From the NCBI RefSeq assembly GCF_013030265.1, contig NZ_WPZQ01000003.1:416610-480609 (forward strand): a DNA stretch of 64,000 nucleotides. Reading direction: 5' to 3'. Below the pieces are notes generated by a model. That model did not search any database. It saw only the letters and a program-made list of their open reading frames with translations, and was not told the DNA's origin. A program made the translations under genes and the position numbers. This DNA is from Ruegeria arenilitoris (GTDB lineage Bacteria > Pseudomonadota > Alphaproteobacteria > Rhodobacterales > Rhodobacteraceae). Shown here one piece after another: positions 1 through 8,078 of this stretch; positions within the stretch are counted from its first letter, which is position 1; every line of letters starts with the position of its first letter.

Positions 1-455
1 ATCAATCCGAAGATCAAAAACTGCAGCAGAACAGACCCGGCCGCCGGATTCACGAATTGCGGGATAAATGCGAGAACGAACAGGATGACCTTGGGATTGG
101 TGAGGTTGACCAGAAACCCGTCGCGAAACGCAAATCGGGTAGGTCTGGCAGAGCCATCTGCAGATATCGCACCATGACGAATTGCACCCCAAGCCAGATA
201 CAGCAGGTATGCGACCCCAAGCCACCGGATGGCGTCAAACATCCAAGGTAAGGCCGCAACTGCAGCCCCCAATCCCAGACCAGCCAGAATGACGTGAATC
301 ATCGAGCCCAATGATATCCCAGCGCTAGCAGCAATTGCAGGCTTTGCACCAGATCGCAGCCCCTGCCCGAAACAGAACATCATATCCGCCCCGGGTGTCA
401 GGTTCAGGGCGATGGCTGCCGGAATGAAAGCCAGCAACGTTACTGTTTCAATCAT
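1..455 (-). CDS. LysE/RhtB family amino-acid exporter (partial, C-terminus off the left edge)
   Basis: Inner-membrane exporter of the LysE/RhtB superfamily, which expels amino acids or related metabolites. My translation gives about 151 residues from an ATG at 455, with the family N-terminal motif NLTPGADMMF near residue 18, hydrophobic segments, and the conserved FLVNLTNPKVILF block around residue 115. Family members are about 200-210 residues, so roughly a quarter is missing beyond base 1. The ATG overlaps the stop of the upstream metallophosphoesterase (ATGA), suggesting translational coupling. The substrate cannot be told from sequence. Confidence 0.85.
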   Translation of the reverse strand, partial: MIETVTLLAFIPAAIALNLTPGADMMFCFGQGLRSGAKPAIAASAGISLGSMIHVILAGLGLGAAVAALPWMFDAIRWLGVAYLLYLAWGAIRHGAISADGSARPTRFAFRDGFLVNLTNPKVILFVLAFIPQFVNPAAGSVLLQFLIFGL

Positions 456-1051
456 GCGTCGACCTCGAACCAATTCACGCGCGGACCAAGATTGGCGATA
501 TTAGTTTGGCCAATCGAACCGCGATATCCCCAACTGTCATGGATATGGCCACATAGCGTCAGCGCTGGTTGAATCCGCTCAACAGCATCCCGAATGGCGG
601 ATGAACCGACGGACACACCTTGTGATGTCTTGTCCCCGTATCCTTTGGGCGGTGAATGTACGATGAGGATATCGGCACTGTCGCACCGCATCAGCAACTC
701 GGCCGCGGCCCCTTCGGACAGATCGCAGGACCAGTCACCAAAGGGGGTGACAGGTACACCATAGCCCAACCCGAACAGGTGTATGCCATCCAAGGTCATC
801 CCAGACCCGTGCAAAACATGAACACCATCAGGGACTGCATCAGCAAGCTCTTCGGCACTTTCGGCATTGCCCGGCACCAGAATCATGGGGGCCGCGATGC
901 CCGAGAGCATGACCATGGCCTCATCCAGACCGTGTCGCATGTTGCAATAGTCACCTGCGCCGATCACCAGATCGGCCTCGGAGCTGGCCGCGACCAGCTC
1001 TGCTGCCCGATTCCGGGCCAGGTGCAGATCGGAGAAAGCCAGAACTTTCAT
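452..1051 (-). CDS. Metallophosphoesterase (calcineurin-like)
   Basis: Small calcineurin-like phosphoesterase of 199 residues. The order of metal-binding motifs fits the family: FSDLHL at the N-terminus (D and H ligands), GAGDYCN where family members have GDxxD, GNAE (usual GNHE position), HSPP, and LCGHIHDS near the C-terminus. The start at 1051 is chosen because [11 protein letters not shown] is the usual family start; a longer upstream open frame only reads through the glycosylase gene. It overlaps both neighbours by ATGA junctions, so the three genes look co-translated. The substrate is unknown; a cytoplasmic phosphodiesterase is likely. Confidence 0.85.
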   Translation of the reverse strand: MKVLAFSDLHLARNRAAELVAASSEADLVIGAGDYCNMRHGLDEAMVMLSGIAAPMILVPGNAESAEELADAVPDGVHVLHGSGMTLDGIHLFGLGYGVPVTPFGDWSCDLSEGAAAELLMRCDSADILIVHSPPKGYGDKTSQGVSVGSSAIRDAVERIQPALTLCGHIHDSWGYRGSIGQTNIANLGPRVNWFEVDA

Positions 1052-1815
1052 CACCCATTCTCCAGCCGTGCCTTGAGCTCCAACAGATCGGCCCAGGCCT
1101 GCCGCTTCATCTGCGGCTGGCGCAACAAATAGGCGGGGTGAAACATTGGAATGACGGGCAGGTTCAGTGCCTGATCCCACTTGCCGCGCAACCGCGTGAT
1201 ACCCCGTTTGCCCAGCACCGCCTGACAACTGATGTTGCCCATCACCACCAGCACTTCGGGTTTCGCCAGCGCGATATGGCGTTCGAGAAACGGCTTCATC
1301 ATGCCAATTTCTTCTGGCTTAGGATCCCGGTTCTGTGGTGGACGCCATGGCAGAACATTGGTGATATAAACGCTTTCGGCGCGGTTCAGCTCGATGGCCG
1401 CCAGCATCCGGTCCAGCAACTGCCCGGCCCGACCGACAAAGGGCTTTCCTTCGCGATCTTCGTCCCGGCCCGGCGCTTCGCCTACAATCATCACGCGAGC
1501 CCCAGGTGTGCCATCTGCAAACACCAGTTGCCGCGCGCCGCGCTTCAGATCGCAAAGATCAAACGCTTCCATCGTCGCGCGCAGTTCGGGCAATGATCCT
1601 GCCGCTCGCGCTGCCTTTTCGGCCACGGCAGTCGGATCGACTTGCTTTGGTTTCTCCGGCGTTTTCTGAACCGCGGCAGGCTTTTTCGCTTTGGGTGCAG
1701 TATCCGGCAGCGCATATCTGTCAACCGGGGTGTCACCGATCGCATCAGTCACGCCCAGTTCAGCCTGCCATTCCAGCAAGGCACGCGCCGTATGATAGTC
1801 CAAAGCCGATTCCAT
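1051..1815 (-). CDS. Uracil-DNA glycosylase family 4-like protein
   Basis: Probable DNA repair glycosylase of the family-4 (UdgA-like) superfamily, about 254 residues. Visible motifs are [20 protein letters not shown] (motif 1 and the region that binds the flipped base), [11 protein letters not shown], and HPAYLLR near the C-terminus (motif 2). A basic, Pro/Lys-rich N-terminal region of roughly 80 residues precedes the catalytic domain. Only two cysteines are present (in FDLC and ISC); the four that normally hold the 4Fe-4S cluster of family 4 are not all there, so this may be a cluster-free variant. The start at 1815 (MESALDY) is preferred to an upstream in-frame start at 1902, which would overlap the divergent gene at 1889. 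Confidence 0.8.
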   Translation of the reverse strand: MESALDYHTARALLEWQAELGVTDAIGDTPVDRYALPDTAPKAKKPAAVQKTPEKPKQVDPTAVAEKAARAAGSLPELRATMEAFDLCDLKRGARQLVFADGTPGARVMIVGEAPGRDEDREGKPFVGRAGQLLDRMLAAIELNRAESVYITNVLPWRPPQNRDPKPEEIGMMKPFLERHIALAKPEVLVVMGNISCQAVLGKRGITRLRGKWDQALNLPVIPMFHPAYLLRQPQMKRQAWADLLELKARLENG

Positions 1816-1888
1816 GCTTCTCAATCTAACCACCTTTTGACCGAGGGAAAGCGAATAGACCTTGCCATGGCGCTCAGTCGCACCGACG

Positions 1889-2530
1889 ATGCGGATATTC
1901 ATGCTGTTTGCCTTACGATTCCTTCTGATTGGATTGCTGTTTGCCGTCTTTAGCGGCGAACCTGCCTCAGCGACTTTTCACGACCAGCATAACCAATGCC
2001 GCGCCGGTCAGTTCCAATGTGGCAGCAACTGCTGTTCGGTCGGACAAAGGTGCAGCTTTGACGGGCACTGCATCCGGGCTGGCGGCACCTATTGCGGCGG
2101 TGGACGATCCTGCGGACCGTTCGAGCGTTGCGTTGCTGGCGGCACCCGATGTGCGCCAGCTGGGGCGAACAAATGCGCCTCCAGCCTTGATTGTCCAAGT
2201 GGTTCACGTTGCAACGGGCGCGGAGAATGCGAGAAGATCACGCCCAACTTCGATCCCAGCCCCCGCCCAAAGCCGATCAATCAATGCGACGATGGATTGG
2301 TCTGTGCACCGGGTTCCGTTTGTTTACCGGGGGGCGGATGCAGTCGCCCCGGCTGGTACTTGTGTGAAGAAACCGGTTCCCAATGCCGTCAGGGGTTCAA
2401 ATGTTCTGCCGGTCGGGGATGTGTACCACTCAAGGCCATCGACTGCGGAAACGGCAAGTGGTGCAAACCCGGCGAGCAGTGCCTGCCCGAAGGCGGTTGC
2501 GAGAAACTGCCCGAAGGAACGGAACCTTAG
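1889..2530 (+). CDS. Cysteine-rich secreted protein, unknown function
   Basis: A 213-residue protein with a clear Sec signal ([20 protein letters not shown], then an Ala-Ser-Ala cleavage region near residue 28). The mature part holds 26 cysteines in repeated units of the type C-x4-C-x4/5-C-x3/5-C, with many Gly and Pro and short pieces such as CPSGSRC, CAPGSVC and CKPGEQC. This recalls disulfide knots of extracellular eukaryotic repeats, but I do not recognise a bacterial family. The cysteine number is even, so full pairing in the periplasm is possible. It is divergent from the glycosylase with about 73 bases between starts, and a short hairpin follows its stop. The ATG at 1889 is chosen because it begins the signal peptide. 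Confidence 0.75.
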   Translation: MRIFMLFALRFLLIGLLFAVFSGEPASATFHDQHNQCRAGQFQCGSNCCSVGQRCSFDGHCIRAGGTYCGGGRSCGPFERCVAGGTRCAPAGANKCASSLDCPSGSRCNGRGECEKITPNFDPSPRPKPINQCDDGLVCAPGSVCLPGGGCSRPGWYLCEETGSQCRQGFKCSAGRGCVPLKAIDCGNGKWCKPGEQCLPEGGCEKLPEGTEP

Positions 2531-2537
2531 GTTGCCT

Positions 2538-2567
2538 CGGGCCGCGCAGCTTTCTATAAGCGGCCCG
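2538..2567 (+). terminator. Hairpin between the Cys-rich gene and pyrB
   Basis: An 8-bp GC-rich inverted repeat (2538-2545 with 2560-2567) and a 14-base loop lie in the 59 bases between the two genes. No U-run follows, so this could be a weak terminator or a pyrB leader hairpin. The loop contains a TATAA-like stretch. Confidence 0.35.
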
Positions 2568-2589
2568 ATTGTCAGACAGGAGCCCGCCA

Positions 2590-3525
2590 ATGCGTTTCGC
2601 CCATCGTCACCTTCTTGGCATCGAGCATCTGTCGCAATCCGATATCACTGCCATTCTGGATCTGGCCGAGAAATATGTCGACCTGAACCGCCAGTCGACT
2701 AAGCATTCGGACGTGTTGGCAGGGCTGACCCAGATCAACATGTTCTTTGAAAACTCGACCCGGACACAGGCCAGCTTTGAACTTGCCGGCAAACGTCTGG
2801 GTGCGGATGTGATGAACATGGCGATGCAGGCTAGCTCGATCAAAAAGGGTGAGACCCTGATCGACACCGCGATGACGCTGAACGCGATGCATCCCGATCT
2901 GCTGGTGGTACGCCATCCACATTCCGGCGCGGTCGATCTGCTGGCGCAGAAAGTGAACTGCGCCGTGCTGAACGCGGGCGATGGTCGGCACGAGCACCCG
3001 ACCCAGGCCTTGTTGGACGCGCTGACCATCCGCCGTGCCAAGGGTCGCCTCCACCGCCTGAACATTGCAATCTGCGGGGACGTGGCACACAGCCGCGTTG
3101 CCCGGTCGAACCTGATCCTTCTGGGCAAGATGGAAAACCGCATTCGCCTGATCGGCCCTCCGACGCTGGTGCCCGCTCAGTTCTCGGAATTCGGCGCCGA
3201 AATCTACGACGACATGCGCGAAGGTTTGAAAGACGTCGACGTCGTGATGATGCTGCGCCTTCAGAAAGAACGCATGGATGGCGGCTTTATTCCATCCGAG
3301 CGGGAATACTATCACCGTTACGGTCTGGACGCCGCCAAACTTGCACTGGCGAAACCGGATGCGATCGTGATGCACCCCGGTCCGATGAACCGCGGCGTCG
3401 AAATCGACGGTACACTGGCCGATGACATCAACCGCTCGGTGATTCAGGAACAGGTCGAAATGGGCGTGGCTGTCCGCATGGCCGCGATGGAGTTACTTGC
3501 CCGCAACCTGAGCGAGGCCGCATGA
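2590..3525 (+). CDS. pyrB: Aspartate carbamoyltransferase catalytic subunit
   Basis: Catalyses carbamoyl phosphate + L-aspartate to N-carbamoyl-L-aspartate in pyrimidine synthesis. The 311-residue protein shows the carbamoyl-phosphate loop [13 protein letters not shown] (residues 52-64), HPTQALLD, and the C-terminal HPGPMNRG block. Length fits ATCase. The start at 2590 is preceded by CAGGAG and matches family N-termini ([10 protein letters not shown]). Its TGA overlaps the next ATG, and a dihydroorotase-like gene lies two genes downstream, as in organisms whose ATCase forms a complex with a PyrC' partner. No PyrI-type regulatory subunit is seen. Confidence 0.97.
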   Translation: MRFAHRHLLGIEHLSQSDITAILDLAEKYVDLNRQSTKHSDVLAGLTQINMFFENSTRTQASFELAGKRLGADVMNMAMQASSIKKGETLIDTAMTLNAMHPDLLVVRHPHSGAVDLLAQKVNCAVLNAGDGRHEHPTQALLDALTIRRAKGRLHRLNIAICGDVAHSRVARSNLILLGKMENRIRLIGPPTLVPAQFSEFGAEIYDDMREGLKDVDVVMMLRLQKERMDGGFIPSEREYYHRYGLDAAKLALAKPDAIVMHPGPMNRGVEIDGTLADDINRSVIQEQVEMGVAVRMAAMELLARNLSEAA

Positions 3526-4040
3526 ATAAACTGGTCGTCGCCCCACATGAACATGGTGTCCTGCGTCTGTTTTCGCTGAACATGCGCCCGGAAGAGGCGA
3601 AGTTCCTGCGTGAACCGGGCGCCGTTGATCAAGTGCTTGGTGTTCAGGGTCTTGATCCCAAGCAAATCGATGTCTTTCCCGTCTCCGACCTCGAAGAGCT
3701 AGGCCTGTTTGGCTACCTGAACGAAGGGTGCGGCGTTTCAGAGGATCAACTGGATCGCAATGCACTGGATGCCGTTGAAGGTTGGGTTCTTGTCCTGCGT
3801 AGCGCTGCCTTTGCAGGAAAGGGCGCAACGCTGAAACCTGATCCCCGGGTTCGTCTGATCGGCCTTTACACCGAAGAGGCCACCAACTGGACAGGTGGTC
3901 CGATTGAGACAGAAAGCGCGAAACCATTTTCAGCACCTCAAGGCGCAGCGCAGGATGACAGGCCACGTCGCATCGGGTCAGCTGCGCTGGCCCTTCTGAT
4001 CCTTCTGATCATAGGAGGCGTTCTGTGGCTGATTCTGTGA
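3522..4040 (+). CDS. Conserved tail-anchored membrane protein, unknown function
   Basis: A 172-residue protein with a soluble N-terminal domain of about 145 residues and one C-terminal membrane segment ([19 protein letters not shown]). It begins inside the pyrB stop codon (ATGA) and ends overlapping the next gene, so it is part of the pyr operon. I recognise no enzyme motif. The single C-terminal anchor would place the domain in the cytoplasm facing the membrane. Its position between pyrB and the DHOase homologue is the only functional hint. Confidence 0.75.
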   Translation: MNKLVVAPHEHGVLRLFSLNMRPEEAKFLREPGAVDQVLGVQGLDPKQIDVFPVSDLEELGLFGYLNEGCGVSEDQLDRNALDAVEGWVLVLRSAAFAGKGATLKPDPRVRLIGLYTEEATNWTGGPIETESAKPFSAPQGAAQDDRPRRIGSAALALLILLIIGGVLWLIL

Positions 4041-4414
4041 CCCGTTTCGCCCCTGACAAACAGGCCTACATTCGCACAAACGCGTGGCTGGCTGCTTTTG
4101 CCATGGCTGGTGCGATGCTTGTTCTGTGGCTTATCGGAAACCCATATGTCTGGACCGGCGCGCCCGCTGGACTTGCCGCTATCGGTATACGTGCCTGGTA
4201 TCTGGCCTCAGAAGAAATGACCGCCGCCTGGGAAATGACCGAAACAACTCTGACCGGCCCCGGGCCCCGCACAGTGCCGCTGAACCAGATCACCGCCGTC
4301 AACACGATGGGCAGTTTCGTCCAGATCGTCACCAAGGGCGGTGACAAGCATCTGATCAAGTACCAGGCCGACCCCGCTGCCACCAAAGCCGCCATCGAAA
4401 GGGCGTTGCCATGA
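4025..4414 (+). CDS. Small membrane protein with a PH-like domain
   Basis: A 129-residue protein with two hydrophobic N-terminal segments (about residues 20-55) followed by a beta-rich region resembling bacterial PH-like (bPH2/YdbT-type) domains (TETTLTGPGPRTVPLNQITAV). The GTG start at 4025 is chosen because AGGAGG lies five bases upstream; a second GTG at 4037 overlaps the previous stop and is possible. It ends overlapping pyrC' by ATGA. Function unknown; the layout resembles membrane proteins with a cytoplasmic PH domain. Confidence 0.72.
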   Translation: MADSVTRFAPDKQAYIRTNAWLAAFAMAGAMLVLWLIGNPYVWTGAPAGLAAIGIRAWYLASEEMTAAWEMTETTLTGPGPRTVPLNQITAVNTMGSFVQIVTKGGDKHLIKYQADPAATKAAIERALP

Positions 4415-5691
4415 GCAATATTATTTTCACCAATGCCCGCCTGATCGACCCTGAAACCGGAACAGACGGCACTGGCTGGCTGCACGTGACTGATGGGCAA
4501 ATCGTGGCGCGTGGCGAAGGAAGTGCCCCTTCGACCGAAGCGCAGGTCATCGACTGCAACGGACAATGTCTGGCCCCTGGCATTGTCGATATCGGCGTCA
4601 AAGTTTGCGAGCCGGGTGAACGGCACAAGGAAAGCTATAAATCCGCAGGTCTTGCCGCGGCGGCGGGAGGTGTGACCACCATTGTCACCCGTCCCGATAC
4701 CAACCCGGCCATCGACACCCCGGAAACGCTGGAGTTCATCACGCGCCGGGCGCAAGCTGACACACCCGTCAACATGTTGCCGATGGCCGCCCTGACCAAG
4801 GGGCGCGAAGGGCGCGAAATGACCGAGATCGGATTCCTGCTGGATGCAGGTGCCGTTGCCTTTACCGATTGCGATCACGTCATCGCGGACACCAAGGTGT
4901 TTTCCCGCGCACTGACCTATGCCCGGTCCTGCGGCGCACTGGTCATCGCGCATCCGCAAGAACCGGGGCTCAGCTCCGGCGCTGCAGCGACCAGTGGCAA
5001 GTTTGCCGCGCTGCGTGGGTTGCCTGCTGTTTCCCCCATGGCTGAACGCATGGGTCTTGATCGCGATATCGCTTTGCTCGAGATGACCGGCGCGGCTTAT
5101 CACGCTGATCAGATCACCACCGCCCGCGCCCTGCCCGCCTTGGAACGGGCCAAACGCAACGGGCTGGACATCACCGCCGGAACCTCGATCCATCACCTGA
5201 CGCTGAATGAGCTGGACGTGGCCGACTATCGCACCTTCTTCAAGGTAAAGCCGCCGCTGCGATCCGAGGACGATCGGCAAGCCGTGATCGAAGCGGTGCG
5301 AACCGGCCTGATCGACACGATCAGTTCGATGCACACGCCGCAGGATGAAGAAAGCAAACGCCTGCCGTTTGAAGAGGCCGCCTCGGGTGCGGTCGCCCTC
5401 GAAACGCTGCTGCCTGCTGCATTGCGCCTCTATCATGCAGGCCAGCTGGACCTTCCCACTCTGTTCCGCGCCATGACACTGAATCCCGCGAAACGGCTGG
5501 GTCTGGACTGTGGCCGACTGTCCGAAGGGGCACCTGCTGATCTGGTCCTGTTTGACCCGGATGTACCCTTTGTGCTGGACCGCTTTACGCTCAAATCAAA
5601 ATCGCAAAATACTCCGTTTGACGGCCAGCGCATGCAGGGTAAGGTCACCGCGACTTTTGTCGCTGGAAAAGAAGTTTACCGGAGATCCTAA
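4411..5691 (+). CDS. pyrC: Dihydroorotase-like protein, catalytically degenerate (pyrC'-type)
   Basis: A 426-residue amidohydrolase of the type-I dihydroorotase family. The fold is recognisable (RPDTNP near residue 94, HHL at 261-263, and the C-terminal LNPAKRLGL), but key residues are changed. The metal HxH after VD is G62-x-K64, the catalytic Asp of the usual TDHAPH motif is Met307 (SSMHTPQ), and the last His of that motif is Gln. This matches non-catalytic PyrC' proteins, known in Pseudomonas as structural partners of ATCase, and pyrB lies just upstream. A true dihydroorotase should therefore exist elsewhere in the genome. Standard annotation would call it pyrC. Confidence 0.85.
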   Translation: MSNIIFTNARLIDPETGTDGTGWLHVTDGQIVARGEGSAPSTEAQVIDCNGQCLAPGIVDIGVKVCEPGERHKESYKSAGLAAAAGGVTTIVTRPDTNPAIDTPETLEFITRRAQADTPVNMLPMAALTKGREGREMTEIGFLLDAGAVAFTDCDHVIADTKVFSRALTYARSCGALVIAHPQEPGLSSGAAATSGKFAALRGLPAVSPMAERMGLDRDIALLEMTGAAYHADQITTARALPALERAKRNGLDITAGTSIHHLTLNELDVADYRTFFKVKPPLRSEDDRQAVIEAVRTGLIDTISSMHTPQDEESKRLPFEEAASGAVALETLLPAALRLYHAGQLDLPTLFRAMTLNPAKRLGLDCGRLSEGAPADLVLFDPDVPFVLDRFTLKSKSQNTPFDGQRMQGKVTATFVAGKEVYRRS

Positions 5692-6296
5692 TGCCCTTTT
5701 TCGACAGTACCACGACCCAACTAATTCTTTGGGCCGCACTTGGGTATCTGATGGGTTCGATCCCGTTTGGCATGATCGTTGCTCGGGTGATGGGGCTGGG
5801 GAACCTGCGCAATATCGGGTCTGGCAATATCGGCGCCACCAATGTTCTGAGAACCGGCAACAAGGCCGCCGCCGCGCTGACTTTGCTGTTTGACGCGGCA
5901 AAAGGGGCGGTGGTTGTTCTGCTGGCCCGGGTTCTGGCTGGTGAGGATGCCGCGCAAATCGCGGCGCTTGCCGCGTTTCTGGGGCACTGCTTCCCAGTCT
6001 GGCTGGGCTTCAAGGGTGGCAAAGGCGTCGCGACTTTTCTGGGTCTTTGGCTGGCGCTGGACTGGCGAGTTGGGGTTGCCTGCTGCCTGACTTGGCTTGT
6101 GGCGGCTGCAATCTGGCGAATATCCTCGGTCGGCGCGCTGGCTGCAGCGGCGTTGTCGACAACCTGGATCATGGTACTGACCGACGGTTCGACCTTTATC
6201 CTCGGGATCATTCTTACCCTGTTGGTCTACTGGCGCCACAGCACCAACATCGCCCGCATCAAGGCCGGTACCGAACCTAAAATCGGAAAGTCGTGA
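5691..6296 (+). CDS. plsY: Glycerol-3-phosphate acyltransferase PlsY
   Basis: Integral membrane acyltransferase that moves an acyl group from acyl-phosphate to glycerol-3-phosphate, the first step of phosphatidic acid synthesis. The 201-residue protein has the PlsY motifs GYLMGSIPFG, GSGNIGATNVLR and FKGGKGVAT, with about five membrane segments. Its ATG overlaps the preceding TAA by one base, tying phospholipid synthesis to the pyrimidine operon. Confidence 0.96.
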   Translation: MPFFDSTTTQLILWAALGYLMGSIPFGMIVARVMGLGNLRNIGSGNIGATNVLRTGNKAAAALTLLFDAAKGAVVVLLARVLAGEDAAQIAALAAFLGHCFPVWLGFKGGKGVATFLGLWLALDWRVGVACCLTWLVAAAIWRISSVGALAAAALSTTWIMVLTDGSTFILGIILTLLVYWRHSTNIARIKAGTEPKIGKS

Positions 6297-6565
6297 ACGC
6301 ATCTGATGCGTTCCTGAATGCGTTCTTCGCCCTGCCATCCGGTACATTCACCGGACAGGCAGGAGCACGCAGATATGTCGTGACGCGACAGGCCATGGCA
6401 GGCGGTAAATCCCACAAGCTGGTTGCGCATGAACTGGGCGGAACTGACTATATCAGCCTGAACCTCTATCTCACACAGAACAGCGGTGCATTGCTGCGAC
6501 CTTGCGAAATGTCCGCAGAAAAGGTTTCAAGCTTTGTATTGATGCTTGTTCCTGATCAGCCCTGA
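6293..6565 (+). CDS. Small conserved hypothetical protein
   Basis: A 90-residue soluble protein starting at a GTG inside the plsY stop (GTGA overlap), which argues that it is the last gene of the pyr-plsY operon. No signal peptide or membrane segment. The sequence (LPSGTFTGQAGARRYVVTRQ) does not match a family I recognise. Confidence 0.65.
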   Translation: MNASDAFLNAFFALPSGTFTGQAGARRYVVTRQAMAGGKSHKLVAHELGGTDYISLNLYLTQNSGALLRPCEMSAEKVSSFVLMLVPDQP

Positions 6566-6753
6566 CTCAGCATTTCTGAACACTCGTTATTCACCTCTGC
6601 ACAATCACGATTGATTGCTTTGAACGTGATCACGGCGCTGCCCAATTGGGTTTTGTGACGGCCAATTACCGACCGCACAGGACAAAAAACTCAGGGTTGC
6701 CGCGCCATGTTTTCAGATGGTTCAACGCAGCCCAATTCACGAAAGGTGAAGTT

Positions 6754-7227
6754 ATGAACAAGATCAAATCCGTACTGGGTGGCGTTGCGCTGTCCGTAGC
6801 AATCGCAAGCTCGGCACTGGCCGCAGGCGTCGAAATCAACGCATCCTCAACCGGCCTGGCCATGCAGGGTTATGACCCGGTCGCCTATTTCACCGAAGGC
6901 GAAGCGACCAAAGGCAGCTACAAGATCACCACGCTGCATGACGACGCGATGTACCGCTTTGCCTCCGAAGAGAACAAAGCCGCTTTCGAAGCCAATCCTG
7001 CGGCCTACCTGCCCGCATATGGTGGCTACTGCGCATTCGGTGCTGCAATGGGTTTCAAGTTTGACGGTGACCCGAACCACTGGAAAATCGTCGATAACAA
7101 ACTGTACCTGAACCTGTCGCAGGACATTCAGGAACGCTGGGAAGGCGACATCCCGGGCTTCATCGAAAAAGCAAGCGCCAACTGGACAGACATTGCCGAC
7201 AAGGATCCGGCAGAACTGCAGCAATAA
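6754..7227 (+). CDS. Periplasmic YHS-domain protein
   Basis: A 157-residue exported protein with a signal peptide ending at SSALAA (about residue 20), then a YHS domain: GYDPVAYF, a central F-ASEENKAAFEANPAAYLP stretch, and YGGYCAFGAAMG with a potential metal-binding Cys. YHS proteins of this form are often linked with metal handling. The start at 6754 is preceded by GAAAGGTGAA. A strong hairpin follows the stop, so it is probably monocistronic. Confidence 0.88.
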   Translation: MNKIKSVLGGVALSVAIASSALAAGVEINASSTGLAMQGYDPVAYFTEGEATKGSYKITTLHDDAMYRFASEENKAAFEANPAAYLPAYGGYCAFGAAMGFKFDGDPNHWKIVDNKLYLNLSQDIQERWEGDIPGFIEKASANWTDIADKDPAELQQ

Positions 7228-7250
7228 TCCGCTGATAAAAAACTGCATTT

Positions 7251-7274
7251 CGGCGGCGGATGTATCCGCCGCCG
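7251..7274 (+). terminator. Rho-independent terminator of the YHS gene
   Basis: An 11-bp perfect GC-rich inverted repeat (7251-7261 with 7264-7274) lies 24 bases after the stop and is followed by TTCTTCATTT. Confidence 0.75.
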
Positions 7275-7492
7275 TTCTTCATTTGGATACTGAATTTCCC
7301 GAACCTATCTGCTGATCATAAACGCCCGGAAACACGGGTGCGCGTGCTTCAACACGGCAAAGGCGCAAATAATCGGGTTGGAATAGGTGAAACATGGGTG
7401 ATCCGGCCTCCGGGCCGGGACGTAATGATCAGTACAGGTTCGTGATTGGCGATGCCGTCACGAGCTCAATTTCCGAATGGAAGGATAAAAAG

Positions 7493-8026
7493 ATGACAGG
7501 AAAATTGGCAATCGTCACCACTGTCGCGACTTTGGCGGCAGGAACGGCCATGGCTCAATCCTCAGGTGATTTCACCGGGTTTTATGGTGGTGCTCAGTTT
7601 GGTTATGCCGACATTGACACCAGCCTTTCAGGCGTCGACGGTGACGGCGCCATCGGTGGTATCATCCTCGGTTATGATTACGACATGGGTGACTGGGTCT
7701 TCGGTGGCGGCTTTGACTATGACTGGAGCGACGTAGACCTGTCTGGCGCAGCCAAGGTAGAAGACGTGTGGCGCCTGAAGGTTCGCGCCGGTTACAAGGT
7801 CAACCCACAGGGGCTGCTCTATGGAACCACCGGCTATGCCGAAGCGAGCACCAACACGCTGGGAAGCGATGACGGCTGGTTCATCGGTGCAGGTTACGAA
7901 CAGATCGTGGCACCGAATGTCAGCATCGGTGGTGAAGTGCTCTACCACCAGTTCGACAACTTCAATTCAAGCGGCATCGATGTCGATGCGACGACGATTC
8001 AGGTCCGGGCAGCGTACCGCTTCTGA
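7493..8026 (+). CDS. Outer-membrane beta-barrel protein
   Basis: A 177-residue protein with a signal peptide (cleavage after GTAMA, about residue 20) and alternating aromatic/Gly strands typical of eight-stranded OmpA-like/Omp25 barrels (FTGFYGGAQFGY; IILGYDYDMGDWVFGGG), ending in RAAYRF with a C-terminal Phe as expected for a BAM substrate. The ATG at 7493 has AAGGA upstream. A strong terminator lies 20 bases after the stop. Confidence 0.85.
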   Translation: MTGKLAIVTTVATLAAGTAMAQSSGDFTGFYGGAQFGYADIDTSLSGVDGDGAIGGIILGYDYDMGDWVFGGGFDYDWSDVDLSGAAKVEDVWRLKVRAGYKVNPQGLLYGTTGYAEASTNTLGSDDGWFIGAGYEQIVAPNVSIGGEVLYHQFDNFNSSGIDVDATTIQVRAAYRF

Positions 8027-8046
8027 ATTCATTCACTTGAATGCAG

Positions 8047-8076
8047 AGACCCGGCTAACGCAGCCGGGTCTTTTTT
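8047..8076 (+). terminator. Rho-independent terminator
   Basis: A perfect 10-bp stem (8047-8056 with 8062-8071), 5-base loop and a run of T through 8076 end the outer-membrane protein transcript, just before the convergent oxidoreductase gene. Confidence 0.9.
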
Positions 8077-8078
8077 GT

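Noticed and set aside
1862..1888. Upstream TTG start for the Cys-rich protein
   Set aside because: It would put nine residues ahead of a clean signal peptide; ATG at 1889 fits better.
4066..5436. 456-codon open frame on the minus strand across the DHOase gene
   Set aside because: It is antisense to a well-supported gene, has Arg/Gly/His-rich low-complexity composition typical of shadow frames, and no ribosome site.
7260..7445. Small plus-strand frame after the YHS gene
   Set aside because: It begins inside the terminator hairpin and has no ribosome site or conserved look.
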